The notes: a model not told the origin generated them from the sequence alone. Counted from the stretch's first letter, positions 54,109-62,760 are shown. The stretch is DNA of 64,000 nucleotides from Chitinimonas taiwanensis DSM 18899 (GCF_900119825.1 NZ_FPKR01000007.1:124001-188000), one strand, 5' to 3'. Made by a program: numbers and translations.

Positions 54109-55538
54109 GCCTGCCCCTCCAGAATCCAGGTGTCCTTGGTGCCGCCGCCCTGTGAGGAATTCACCACCAGCGAGCCCTGCTTGAGTGCCACCCGGGTCAG
54201 GCCGCCGGCCACCATGCTGATCTCACGCCCGCTGAGCACAAAGGGGCGTAGGTCGATATGGCGCGGCGCGATGCCGCTATCCACAAAGGTTGGGCAGCTC
54301 GACAGGCATAGCGTGGGCTGGGCGATGTAATTGCTCGGATTGGCGCGCACCCGTTCTCTGAAATCGGCTACCTCGGCCGCGGTGGAGGCCGGCCCGACCA
54401 GCATGCCGTAGCCGCCCGCGCCGTGCACTTCCTTGACCACCAGATCGGCCATATGGGTCAGTACATGGTCGAGGTCCTCGGGCTTGCGGCATTGCCAAGT
54501 TGGTACGTTATGCAGAATCGGCTCTTCGCCCAGGTAGAAGCGGATCATGTCGGGCACATAGGGGTAGATGGACTTGTCATCGGCCACTCCGGTACCGATC
54601 GCATTGGCCAGAATCACATTGCCCCGCTTGTACACCGACAAGAGGCCGGGCACGCCGAGCATGGAGTCGGCGCGGAAGGCGAGCGGGTCGAGAAACGCAT
54701 CGTCGATGCGCCGGTAGATCACGTCCACCCGCTGCGGGCCGACCGTGGTGCGCATATACAGATAGTCGTCTTTCACGAACAGGTCCTGGCCTTCGACCAG
54801 TTCCACCCCCATCTGCTGGGCCAGAAACGCATGTTCGAAGTAGGCCGAGTTGAACGGGCCGGGCGTCAGCACCACCACCGTGGGGTTATCGGCCGTGCTG
54901 GCGTGGCGCAGCGTGTTCAAGAGCAGGGTCGGGTAGTGGGCGACCGGGGCCACCTGGTAGCGCGCGAACAGCTCGGGGAAGAGCCGCATCATCATCTTGC
55001 GGTTCTCGAGCATATAGCTGACGCCCGAGGGCACGCGCAGATTGTCTTCCAGCACGTAATAGCCGCCATCGCTGTGGCGGATCAGATCGACGCCGGTGAT
55101 GTGCGCATAGATGCCATGCGGCAGATCGAGGCCCTGCATGGCCGGCTGGTACTGCGCATTGGCAAACACCTGCTCGGCCGGCATCAGCCCGGCCTTGATG
55201 ATCTCGTGCTCGTGATAGATGTCCCACAGGAAACGGTTCAGCGCGGTTACCCGCTGGCGCAGGCCGGCTTCCAGCATCTGCCACTCGCTGCTCGGCACGA
55301 TGCGCGGCACGGTATCAAACGGAATCAACCGCTCGGCACCGGCCTCATCGCCATACACGGCGAAGGTGATGCCGACCTTGTGAAATAAGAGATCCGCCTC
55401 GGCACGCTTCTTGGCCAGCGCCTCGGGCGTTTGGGCATGCAGCCAGCTGGCAAACGGCTGGTAATGCGGTCGTATCGCACCGCTTTGCAGCAGCATTTCG
55501 TCGTAATGACCGTTGGCGGGGAGGGTGAGGGCGTGCAT
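54105..55538 (-). CDS. Circularly permuted ATP-grasp type 2 protein (Anbu operon, first gene)
   Basis: A 477-residue ATP-grasp-fold protein in permuted order. IPFDTVPRIV, YAHITGVDLIRHSDGGYYVLEDNLRVPSGVSYMLENR and SSQGGGTKDTWIL at the C-terminus are hallmarks of the alpha-E-associated family. ATP-grasp enzymes ligate carboxylates to amines, so it is predicted to form peptide-like amide bonds. GGGAG six bases before the ATG fixes the start. It is the first gene of the operon, preceded by sigma-54 and NtrC-like sites. Confidence 0.92.
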   Translation of the reverse strand: MHALTLPANGHYDEMLLQSGAIRPHYQPFASWLHAQTPEALAKKRAEADLLFHKVGITFAVYGDEAGAERLIPFDTVPRIVPSSEWQMLEAGLRQRVTALNRFLWDIYHEHEIIKAGLMPAEQVFANAQYQPAMQGLDLPHGIYAHITGVDLIRHSDGGYYVLEDNLRVPSGVSYMLENRKMMMRLFPELFARYQVAPVAHYPTLLLNTLRHASTADNPTVVVLTPGPFNSAYFEHAFLAQQMGVELVEGQDLFVKDDYLYMRTTVGPQRVDVIYRRIDDAFLDPLAFRADSMLGVPGLLSVYKRGNVILANAIGTGVADDKSIYPYVPDMIRFYLGEEPILHNVPTWQCRKPEDLDHVLTHMADLVVKEVHGAGGYGMLVGPASTAAEVADFRERVRANPSNYIAQPTLCLSSCPTFVDSGIAPRHIDLRPFVLSGREISMVAGGLTRVALKQGSLVVNSSQGGGTKDTWILEGQA

Positions 55539-55568
55539 GGGGGCTCCCGGGTGTTTGCATCAGCCTAA

Positions 55569-55584
55569 TGCAAGGGCTGTGCCG
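55569..55584 (-). promoter_or_regulatory. Sigma-54 promoter of the Anbu operon
   Basis: The minus strand reads CGGCACAGCCCTTGCA: GGCAC-N5-TTGCA, an exact match to the core consensus with GG and GC 12 bases apart. The predicted start is near 55558, 20 bases before the first ATG. The leader is short and includes GGGAG. Confidence 0.75.
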
Positions 55585-55613
55585 GTGCCAGTAAGGCCTT
55601 AGCGAACAAGTAC

Positions 55614-55639
55614 TTGGCGTATGGCGCCATTGACGCCAA
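55614..55639. promoter_or_regulatory. Palindrome upstream of the Anbu operon
   Basis: TTGGCGT (55614-55620) and ACGCCAA (55633-55639) flank the self-complementary ATGGCGCCAT (55621-55630). It lies between the sigma-54 element and the NtrC-like site, and could be a second activator or repressor site. Confidence 0.4.
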
Positions 55640-55647
55640 ACAAGTAT

Positions 55648-55664
55648 TGCACCGATTTGGTGCG
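55648..55664. promoter_or_regulatory. NtrC-like enhancer site upstream of the Anbu operon
   Basis: TGCACC-GATTT-GGTGCG matches the NtrC consensus TGCACC-N5-GGTGCA in all but the last base. Its centre is about 98 bases upstream of the predicted start of the Anbu operon, the normal distance for an NtrC enhancer. Confidence 0.7.
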
Positions 55665-55757
55665 CAACCCCCCAGGCTTCGCAGCGAGCGGGCGCTACCC
55701 TGGGGCAAGGGGGCGCCGCAAACCACCGAGCATGCCCCAGGGCGTGCGGGTTGCCCG

Positions 55758-57074
55758 TTATTTGGCGCCGGCGGTGGCTAGACTGGATGCCGGGTTGAGC
55801 GGATACAGGCGGCGTACGGTGAAGAAGCAGGCCAGGGCAATCGCCGCATACAGGCTGGCCAATGGCACCAGGCTATCGAGCGGCAGCAGGCTGGCCAGGG
55901 CGGTGATTAGGCCGGCGCAGACCATCAGTGTGCAGCCGAGTACCGAGCTGGACAGACCGGCCAGCTGGGGAAAGCGCGCCACGCCACGCCCCATCAGGTT
56001 CGGGTAGATCACGCCGGCCAGGAAGGTCAGCAGCAGCGAGGGCAGCAGTAATTCCCACAGGCCCAGCGGCCGGCTCAACGCCAGCAACAGCATGGCTGGG
56101 CCGATCAGCGCGCTGGCGGTAGCGGCGGCGCGGCACAGGCTGGCTGGGGCAATACGCCCGGCATTGATGCGATTGGAAAACACGCCGAGGAAGTAAGCCG
56201 CCCCCATGCTGAGCGCCACATTGCCGAAGAACACCGGGCTCTTGCCCAGGACCTCCTGCACCATGAAGGGCGCGCAGATATTGAAGGTGAGCAGCAGCGC
56301 GTAGCACAGGCCCATGGTGATGAAACAGAGCTGGAACTCGCGGTCGGACAGGATGTGTGCGGTATTGCGCACCAGCAGCTCACGCTTGAGCGGAATGGCC
56401 TGCGGCAGCGATTCGCGGTAGCCAAAGCCAATCAGGCCGAACAGCAGCACACCATAGCCAAACAGGAAGTACAGGCTGCTCTGCCAGCCGAAGCCGACCT
56501 GCAGTTGCGCCCCGATGACCGGTGCGACGATGGGCCCCAGTCCCCAGGCAATCACCATATAGGTCATGGTATTGGTCAGTTGCGGGCCCTTGAAGTTATC
56601 GGTGGCGATGGCCTTCATCACCACCGAGGCGGTGGTGATGCCCAGGCCCTGCAGCACGCGGCCGGCGATGAACCAATCGAGGCTGCCGGCCAGGATGGCC
56701 ACCACGCTGCCGAACAGATACAGGGCGATACCGCCCAGCAAGGCCGGCTTGCGCCCGATGGCATCGCAGAGCGGGCCATAGATGATCTGCCCGAGCGCGA
56801 AGGCGATCATATAGGCCGACACGCTGAGCTGGATTTCCTTGCGCCCGACCTCAAAGGCGCGCGCCATCTCGGGCAGGGCGGTCACATAGATATCGATGGC
56901 CATCTGGCCGATCGGCGCCAGCAGAATGATCAGCCAGAGCAGGAAAAGTGGTGAGTTGGTGGGCCGTGCGCTGGCGGGCGTGGCTGAAGCGGTACTGGCC
57001 TTATCGCTTGGCGCGGTGTGCTTGGTCTGTCTGTCGGATTCCGTCTTAGCGGTCCGGTTGTGGATATCGTGCAT
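55758..57074 (-). CDS. MFS drug exporter, Bcr/CflA family
   Basis: A 438-residue, 12-helix inner-membrane exporter of the DHA1 Bcr/CflA branch. A 40-residue Ser/Thr/Ala-rich tail precedes PIGQMAIDIYVTALPEMARAF, and GPLCDAIGRKPALLGG is the motif A region. GAGGAAG before the ATG fixes the start. It is divergent from a MarR-family regulator, the usual arrangement for a drug-inducible pump. Confidence 0.9.
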   Translation of the reverse strand: MHDIHNRTAKTESDRQTKHTAPSDKASTASATPASARPTNSPLFLLWLIILLAPIGQMAIDIYVTALPEMARAFEVGRKEIQLSVSAYMIAFALGQIIYGPLCDAIGRKPALLGGIALYLFGSVVAILAGSLDWFIAGRVLQGLGITTASVVMKAIATDNFKGPQLTNTMTYMVIAWGLGPIVAPVIGAQLQVGFGWQSSLYFLFGYGVLLFGLIGFGYRESLPQAIPLKRELLVRNTAHILSDREFQLCFITMGLCYALLLTFNICAPFMVQEVLGKSPVFFGNVALSMGAAYFLGVFSNRINAGRIAPASLCRAAATASALIGPAMLLLALSRPLGLWELLLPSLLLTFLAGVIYPNLMGRGVARFPQLAGLSSSVLGCTLMVCAGLITALASLLPLDSLVPLASLYAAIALACFFTVRRLYPLNPASSLATAGAK

Positions 57075-57377
57075 GGCTACTTCCTCGTCCGGTATCAGCG
57101 TCGAAACAGCTGATTGATTTTTATGAAAATGATTTTGTGGCGTACTATTTATTGGCGAATAGTAGGCGCAGCCGCTATGGGGCGCAAGATGGGCAGGCAA
57201 GGCGTGGTGTTTAAGCGGCAGCTTGTGAGCGAGAAGAGTCGAATCGCCGAGCTTTAATACGGCTATGCCACTTGGCCTGTGCGCTGTAGTTCGGGAATGA
57301 GGTGTTGCGGGGCGCTGTGTGCGAGTGATTGATGAATCGGCGTATGATTTTGCTCAATATCATCTTGGTACAAGATC
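57075..57377. promoter_or_regulatory. 303-base divergent control region between MFS pump and MarR genes
   Basis: TACTATT (57143-57149) and AATAGTA (57158-57164) form a seven-base inverted repeat eight bases apart, about 75 bases before the pump start. The region 57110-57165 is AT-rich and probably holds the pump promoter. TATGAT at 57343-57348 is a possible -10 for the MarR gene. No gene is seen. Confidence 0.4.
57362..57376. promoter_or_regulatory. Candidate MarR operator
   Basis: ATCTTG-GTA-CAAGAT is a perfect palindrome one base before the MarR-gene ATG. MarR proteins bind such repeats, so a bound dimer here would block its own translation-start region. A wider TGCTCA...TGAGTA symmetry surrounds it. 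Confidence 0.5.
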
Positions 57378-57845
57378 ATGCTGAGTAAATATGAGGCCCT
57401 GCTCGGGCAGACGGTGCACTACCCCGCGATCTCGCCGGACCGGATCCGCTTGATCATTGAGCTGGTGAATGTGGTTGGGCGGCTGACCCAGCAGTGCACG
57501 GCCAATCTGGCGCAGTTCCAGCTGCCGGAAGGGCAGTTCATCACACTCTTGCTGCTGCGCCATTTCGGTCAGCTCAAGCCCTCCGAGCTGGCCGATAAGG
57601 CCGGTCTGACCCGCTCCGGCATCACTACCGTGCTGGATGGTCTCGAGGATCGCGATCTGATCCGTCGCCATCATCAGCAGGATGATAGACGTTCCTGGCA
57701 TATCGAGATCACCGCGGCCGGCAATGCGGTGCTCGACGAGCTGCTGCCCGGCCATCTGGAGTGGTTATCGCGGCTGACCGCCAAGTTTGACGAGGTGGAT
57801 GCGCAGAACCTGCAGGTTCTACTGATCAAGTTGTCGGCAGACTAG
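57378..57845 (+). CDS. MarR family transcriptional regulator
   Basis: A 155-residue winged-helix regulator: dimer helices at both ends, recognition helix in KPSELADKAGLTRSGITTVLDGLEDRDLIRR, wing in HHQQDDRRSWHIEITAAG. It is divergent from the Bcr/CflA pump and likely represses it and itself. The ribosome binding site is weak and overlaps the candidate operator. Confidence 0.92.
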   Translation: MLSKYEALLGQTVHYPAISPDRIRLIIELVNVVGRLTQQCTANLAQFQLPEGQFITLLLLRHFGQLKPSELADKAGLTRSGITTVLDGLEDRDLIRRHHQQDDRRSWHIEITAAGNAVLDELLPGHLEWLSRLTAKFDEVDAQNLQVLLIKLSAD

Positions 57846-57879
57846 GGCCTGCAGAGGCTGGCAGTCGCCGCGTGCGTAC

Positions 57880-58764
57880 TCAGCCAAAGAACTCGCGCAG
57901 CAGGAAGGCTTCCAGCTCGGCATTGTCTTCCAGCCGGGCCGAAAGCACGATCACGCGGTTCTGGCGGTGTGATTCCCAGTTGAAATCGCCGCTGTAATGG
58001 GTGCGGATCAGCGCGATCATGCGCTGGACCATGGCGCGCTCGATATCGCCGCCCGGTGGGACCGATACCTCGAATAGCTGGCTGCGTGCGCGGCTGCTGT
58101 CCTGACCGCTCCAGCCTTTGAACATGAATTGCGCGCTCAGTGTACCCTTGCTGACGATCTGGAAAATGCCATTGGTGCCCGGTTTTTGCAGATTGCGCTG
58201 AATATTCGCCATGCGCCGCTCGGCATCGGACATGGGTGGTGAGGCTTCGCCGCTGGCCGCGCGCTGGGCGGCCGCACGGCGCTCGCGCATCTGCTGCATA
58301 TAGCTGCTCAGGTCCGTGGTCTGGGGCACGCTCAGGTCCAGGGCGGGCGTTGGCGGCGCTTCGGGCGCCGGCAGGGTGATCGGCGGTGGCGGTGCGGGCA
58401 GGTCGATATCCGGCTGGGGCTGTTCGGTCGGTTTAGGTGGCTTGGGGCGGATGGCCCGTGGTGCTGCGGGCTGCTCGGTCACTTCCGCCTCGCTGGGCTG
58501 GGCGGCAGGTTCCTCATCCAGCAGGCTGATTTCCAGCGGCTTGCTGGACGCCGGCAGCGCATCGGCCGGCATGCCGCTCGATTCGGTATTGGCGCGCAAC
58601 AGCCACAACAGCACCGCATGCAGCAGCACGGTCAGCAGCAGGCCGAGCAAGGTCTTGCGCTGGATGCGGATCTCCACATCCTGGTCGCGCCATTCGCGCC
58701 GCTGCCAATACAGGCTGGTGGCGTGCAGCTGGGTCTCGTTGGGCAGACGTTCGGGCGCGGACAA
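57880..58764 (-). CDS. TonB-like membrane-anchored protein with proline-rich linker
   Basis: A 294-residue protein: short cytoplasmic N-terminus, one membrane segment (about residues 37-57, LLGLLLTVLLHAVLLWLL), a Pro/Ala/Glu-rich periplasmic linker to about 150, then a folded C-terminal domain (about 190-294). The layout resembles TonB/TolA, but no typical TonB C-terminal YP motif is seen and no ExbB/ExbD genes are adjacent. Function not assigned. Confidence 0.7.
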   Translation of the reverse strand: MSAPERLPNETQLHATSLYWQRREWRDQDVEIRIQRKTLLGLLLTVLLHAVLLWLLRANTESSGMPADALPASSKPLEISLLDEEPAAQPSEAEVTEQPAAPRAIRPKPPKPTEQPQPDIDLPAPPPPITLPAPEAPPTPALDLSVPQTTDLSSYMQQMRERRAAAQRAASGEASPPMSDAERRMANIQRNLQKPGTNGIFQIVSKGTLSAQFMFKGWSGQDSSRARSQLFEVSVPPGGDIERAMVQRMIALIRTHYSGDFNWESHRQNRVIVLSARLEDNAELEAFLLREFFG

Positions 58765-58866
58765 GGCGGGCTTTGCGGGGCTAGGAATGCGGGTTCAGAT
58801 AGTAGCCTTGCCGGCAAGGTTCACGCACGGCGAAATTTGTATCTGAGTATTGCGGCGGATGGCGCC

Positions 58867-59931
58867 TCAGGCCGATTCACGGATGACCAGTTCGGCTGGC
58901 AGGCGGCGTTCGAAATAGGGGCGGCGCGCGTTGAAGTAATCGTCCGGCAGGCTCAGGCATTCGATGGCCGCGCGGCCCAGGCGCGCCACATCCTGGCGCG
59001 CGGTGGTCAGGGCCGGGTGCAGATATTCGCTGAAGCTCAGATCGTCATGCCCACAGACCAGCAGATCGCGTCCTGGCTCCAGGCCGTGTTCACGCATTGC
59101 GCGCATGGCGCCCAGTGCAAGCCGGTCTGTGGCACAGACCAGCGCGCCGATCTGCGCCTCGCGCCAGCTCCCCTCGGCCAGCCACTGGCCCACATATTTA
59201 TGCGCATAGGCCTCAAAGCGCCAAGTGTGCTCTTCCTCGGCCACCGGCACCACGCAAGGGGGGAGTCCGGCCGCGCGCAGGGCATCCAGATAGCTTTCCA
59301 GCCGCTCGGGGCGCGAAGGAAAGGCGATATGGGGCGCCCCCAGATAGGCCGGTTTGCGCCCACGTGCCAGGCAGTGCTCGACCAAGAGGCGGATGCTCTG
59401 GTGATTGTCGTTCAGCACATGGTGGCAGGCCGGGGTCAGATAGGTATCGAAATGCACGATGCGCATTTCGCGCGCCAAGCTATCCAGCAGGGCGGCATTC
59501 TGCATCGAATCGACAACCGTGATGATGATGCCGGCTACCTTCATCGCCTTCAGGGCCAGCAGTGCGGCGGCTTCGCGCGCCGGGTCGTTGGCCGAGCTCT
59601 GGATCAGCAGCTGCAGCCCCTGCGTGGCGGCTTCCTGTTCCAGCGTTTGCAGCACGGCGGCGAAATAAGGCTCGCTGATCACCGGCAGCACCACCCCGAT
59701 CAGATTGGAACGCCCCTTGACCAGGCTGACCGCATGCGGATCGGGCGAGTACTGCAGCGTACGGCAGGCAGCTTCTATGCGTTCGCGCGTGGCTGGCTTG
59801 AGCGAGGCGCCGCCATTGAAAAACTTGGACACCGTGACACGCGACACTCCGGCTGCATCGGCCACGTCCTGCATGGTGGCGGGGCCGTGGCGTGGTGCGC
59901 TGCTGGGCAGATCGGCGGGAAGATCACTCAT
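58867..59931 (-). CDS. LacI family transcriptional regulator
   Basis: A 354-residue regulator. The helix-turn-helix is TMQDVADAAGVSRVTVSKFFNGGASLKPATRERI near residue 19, followed by the hinge and a periplasmic-binding-protein-like sugar domain. It is divergent from the sugar ABC transporter and likely represses it, with the sugar as inducer. The frame stays open far upstream, antisense to rbsB and rbsA, but this ATG gives a normal LacI N-terminus. A palindromic operator lies in its own leader. Confidence 0.93.
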   Translation of the reverse strand: MSDLPADLPSSAPRHGPATMQDVADAAGVSRVTVSKFFNGGASLKPATRERIEAACRTLQYSPDPHAVSLVKGRSNLIGVVLPVISEPYFAAVLQTLEQEAATQGLQLLIQSSANDPAREAAALLALKAMKVAGIIITVVDSMQNAALLDSLAREMRIVHFDTYLTPACHHVLNDNHQSIRLLVEHCLARGRKPAYLGAPHIAFPSRPERLESYLDALRAAGLPPCVVPVAEEEHTWRFEAYAHKYVGQWLAEGSWREAQIGALVCATDRLALGAMRAMREHGLEPGRDLLVCGHDDLSFSEYLHPALTTARQDVARLGRAAIECLSLPDDYFNARRPYFERRLPAELVIRESA

Positions 59932-59947
59932 GGCATGCAGCCTAATT

Positions 59948-59959
59948 TTTACGTGTAAA
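59948..59959. promoter_or_regulatory. LacI-type operator in the regulator's leader
   Basis: TTTAC-GT-GTAAA is a perfect inverted repeat, two bases shorter than the related TTTACACGTGTATA at 60086. A TAAAAT -10 candidate lies just upstream on the minus strand, so a bound repressor would block its own transcription. Confidence 0.6.
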
Positions 59960-60072
59960 CATTTTATTCCGCCAAACGGCGCGGAGTTTTTGCTCGAATC
60001 TAGGCTGATTCTGCCCGATATCCCCTGTATTTGAAAGGATTTGGCTTGGCTGGTCGAACTTAGAGTAGATAC

Positions 60073-60101
60073 TTGAAATCGGAAATTTACACGTGTATAT
60101 T
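60073..60101 (+). promoter_or_regulatory. Promoter with embedded LacI-type operator for the sugar transporter
   Basis: TTGAAA (60073-60078) and TATATT (60096-60101) are 17 bases apart, good -35 and -10 matches. The perfect palindrome TACACGTGTA (60088-60097) lies between and overlaps the -10, so repressor and RNA polymerase would compete. Confidence 0.75.
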
Positions 60102-60186
60102 TTGTTGCGTCGATAGCGTGCTGCTCAGATCCCCGTCTTGCCGCTGTCGATCGCATCTCACCCAAACATAAAGAGGAAACAGCATC

Positions 60187-61131
60187 ATGCGCATCGCTTC
60201 GTCCGCCTTGATCGTGGCCGCCGCCCTGGCTGGTTTCACCGCTCCCGCATTGGCCGCCAAACCGCTGAAGGCAATCGGTGTGACGGTGGGCGATCTGGCC
60301 AATCCCTTCTTTGTCGCCATTGGCCGTGGCACCGAAGATGCCGCCAAGAAGATTGCCGGCAATGGGGTCAAGGTCACCACGGTGTCCAGCAAGTACGATC
60401 TGAACACCCAGGTCGGGCAGATCGAGAACTTCATCGCCAATAAGGTGGACATGATCGTAGTCAATGCCGCCGATCCCAAAGGCATTGCCCCGGCCATCAA
60501 GAAGGCACGCGATGCCGGCATCGTGGTGCTGGCGGTGGATGTGGGGGCGGATGGAGCCGATATCACCGTGATGTCGGACAACACCATGGCTGGTGCCGAA
60601 TCGTGCAAATACATGGCCCAGAAGATAGGTGGCAAGGGCAATGTGGTGATCGTCAACGGCCCGCCAGTGACCTCGGTGATCGACCGCGTGAACGGTTGCA
60701 AGAAGGTGCTGGCCGGCTTTCCCGGCATCAAGCTGCTGAGCGAGAACCAGGACGCAAAGGGCAGCCGCGACGGTGGCATGGAAGTGATGGCCAATCTGCT
60801 GACCGCCAATCCGAAGATTGACGCGGTGTTCACCATCAACGACCCGACCGGCATCGGCGCCGAGCTGGCCATCCGCCAAGCCGGGCGCAAGGATGTGAAG
60901 CTGATCGCCTCGGTGGACGGTGCGCCGGATGCCGAGACCGTGCTGAAGAACAAGAACGCGTTGTTCGCCGTCTCCACGGCCCAGAACCCGTACAAGATGG
61001 CTACCACGGCCGTGCAGATGGGCTATGCGCTGATGAATGGCAAGAAGCCGGCCCAGGCCATGGTTCTGCTGCCCACCCCACCGGTGACCAAGGAAAACAT
61101 CGCCAGCTACCAGGGTTGGACCCGCAACTAA
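60187..61131 (+). CDS. Sugar ABC transporter substrate-binding protein (RbsB-like)
   Basis: A 314-residue periplasmic protein with signal peptide (SALIVAAALAGFTAPALA). GVTVGDLANPFFVAIGRGTEDAAKK, VNAADPKGIAPAIKKARDAGI and FTINDPTGIGAELAIRQAG fit the ribose/galactose-type family. GAGGAAAC precedes the ATG. First gene of the transporter operon; the sugar is unknown because downstream enzymes are mostly outside the window. Confidence 0.92.
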   Translation: MRIASSALIVAAALAGFTAPALAAKPLKAIGVTVGDLANPFFVAIGRGTEDAAKKIAGNGVKVTTVSSKYDLNTQVGQIENFIANKVDMIVVNAADPKGIAPAIKKARDAGIVVLAVDVGADGADITVMSDNTMAGAESCKYMAQKIGGKGNVVIVNGPPVTSVIDRVNGCKKVLAGFPGIKLLSENQDAKGSRDGGMEVMANLLTANPKIDAVFTINDPTGIGAELAIRQAGRKDVKLIASVDGAPDAETVLKNKNALFAVSTAQNPYKMATTAVQMGYALMNGKKPAQAMVLLPTPPVTKENIASYQGWTRN

Positions 61132-61203
61132 GCCTCCCTGCACCCCGGCCAGCGCGGCGTCTGCCGTGCGGCCGTGGCGCGCTGCGATGAGAAGGAGATG
61201 ACC

Positions 61204-62700
61204 ATGGGCCAACTGGTGCTCGAAATGCGCGGCATACGCAAACGCTTTGGCGCCACGCAGGCGCTGGCCGGCGTGGACCTGCAGGTCCATAGCCATGCGG
61301 TGCTGGCCCTGATGGGCGAGAACGGCGCCGGCAAAAGCACGCTGATGAAGGTGCTGTCCGGTGTGTACCAGCCGGATGAGGGGGAGATCCTCATCGACGG
61401 CCAGCGTGCACAGATCGACGGTCCGGCCGCAGCGCGTGCGGCCGGCATCAACCTCATCTACCAGGAACTGTCGGTAGCGCCCAATCTGAGCGTGGCCGAG
61501 AACATCTTCCTCGGTGCCGAGCCGACGCTGAGTTTCGGCCGTATCGACCGGCGAGCCATGCGCGCGCGCACCGCCGAGGTGCTGCACAGGCTGGGCGCCC
61601 GCTTCAGCCCTGATACCCCGGCAGCCCGGCTGTCGATTGCCGACCAGCAGCAGGTGGAAATCGCCCGCGCGCTCATTCATCGCAGCCGCGTGCTGATCAT
61701 GGATGAGCCGACCGCGGCGCTGTCCGACCGCGAAACCGAGCGGCTGTTCGAGGTCATCACGCAATTGCGCAGCGAGGGCATTGCCATCGTCTATATCAGT
61801 CATCGCATGGCCGAGGTCGAACGCCTGGCTGACCGGGTGGCCGTGCTGCGCGATGGCGCCTATGTGGGCCAGATGTCACGCGCCGAGGCCACGCCCGACA
61901 AGGTGATCCAGATGATGGTCGGTCGTCCGCTCGGGGATTTCTACCAACATGGCCGCGAACGTCGCCAGGGGCCGGTGCGCTTGGAGGTCGAGCAGCTGGC
62001 CAGTTCCCATATCCGCCCCGCCAGCTTCAAGCTGCATGGCGGCGAGGTGCTGGGCCTGGCTGGCCTGGTGGGGGCGGGGCGCACTGAGCTAGCGCGGCTG
62101 ATCTTCGGTGCCGATGCGCGCCAGCAGGGTGAGATCCGCGTGGATGGCAAGCCGGTGAAGATTGCTCAGCCGCTGGACGCCATCCGCCTCGGCATCGGCT
62201 ATCTGCCAGAGGACCGCAAGGGCCAGGGCCTGTTCCTGCAGTTGTCGGCCATGGCCAATATCAGCATGAATGTGCTGCCCCAACATGCACGCGCCGGGGT
62301 GGTCAATCAGCGTGCGCTGCTTGAACTGAGCGAGCAGGCGATCACGCGGCTGCAGGTCAAGGTGCCGGGCGCGCGTGGCATCGTCGGCGGGCTGTCGGGC
62401 GGCAATCAGCAGAAGATCCTGCTGGCGCGCTGGCTGGCCATCAAGCCGCGCATCCTGATCCTGGATGAGCCAACCCGTGGCGTGGATGTGGGCGCCAAGG
62501 CCGAGATCTACAAGATCATCCATGAGCTGGCCGAGGCGGGTGTGGCGGTGCTGGTGATCTCCAGCGAGCTGCCTGAGATCGTCGGCCTGTGTGACCGCGT
62601 GCTGGTGATGCGTGAACGGGCCATCAGCGGCGAGCTGAGCGGCGCCGCCATCACCCAGGAAAACATCATGGGTCTTGCCACCCATCTGGCCGCGGCCTAG
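61204..62700 (+). CDS. Sugar ABC transporter ATP-binding protein (RbsA-like)
   Basis: A 498-residue protein with two ABC domains. Walker A is GENGAGKST near residue 39; the second domain has a degenerate GLVGAGRTE. Signatures are LSIADQQQVEIARAL in the first and LSGGNQQKILLARWL in the second, with LILDEPTRGVDVGAKAEIY. AAGGAG six bases before this ATG fixes the start, which is the second of two close ATGs. Confidence 0.93.
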   Translation: MGQLVLEMRGIRKRFGATQALAGVDLQVHSHAVLALMGENGAGKSTLMKVLSGVYQPDEGEILIDGQRAQIDGPAAARAAGINLIYQELSVAPNLSVAENIFLGAEPTLSFGRIDRRAMRARTAEVLHRLGARFSPDTPAARLSIADQQQVEIARALIHRSRVLIMDEPTAALSDRETERLFEVITQLRSEGIAIVYISHRMAEVERLADRVAVLRDGAYVGQMSRAEATPDKVIQMMVGRPLGDFYQHGRERRQGPVRLEVEQLASSHIRPASFKLHGGEVLGLAGLVGAGRTELARLIFGADARQQGEIRVDGKPVKIAQPLDAIRLGIGYLPEDRKGQGLFLQLSAMANISMNVLPQHARAGVVNQRALLELSEQAITRLQVKVPGARGIVGGLSGGNQQKILLARWLAIKPRILILDEPTRGVDVGAKAEIYKIIHELAEAGVAVLVISSELPEIVGLCDRVLVMRERAISGELSGAAITQENIMGLATHLAAA

Positions 62701-62760
62701 ACGCCGCCTTGTTGATGGCGTGCAGGCCCCGGGCCGGCAGCGCCACTTTGGAGACCTATC

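Noticed and set aside
57110-57145. Fur-box-like AAAATGATTTT ahead of the Bcr/CflA pump
   Set aside because: The match to the 19-base Fur consensus is poor and the pump type and MarR neighbour do not suggest iron control.
57880-58764. A genuine TonB protein
   Set aside because: The membrane anchor and proline-rich linker fit, but the C-terminal TonB motif and exbBD neighbours are missing.
59932-61803. A very long open frame upstream of the LacI gene, antisense to rbsB and rbsA
   Set aside because: It continues the LacI frame but the encoded sequence has no domain, reads as the complement of well-conserved transporter codons, and the LacI ATG gives a normal N-terminus.
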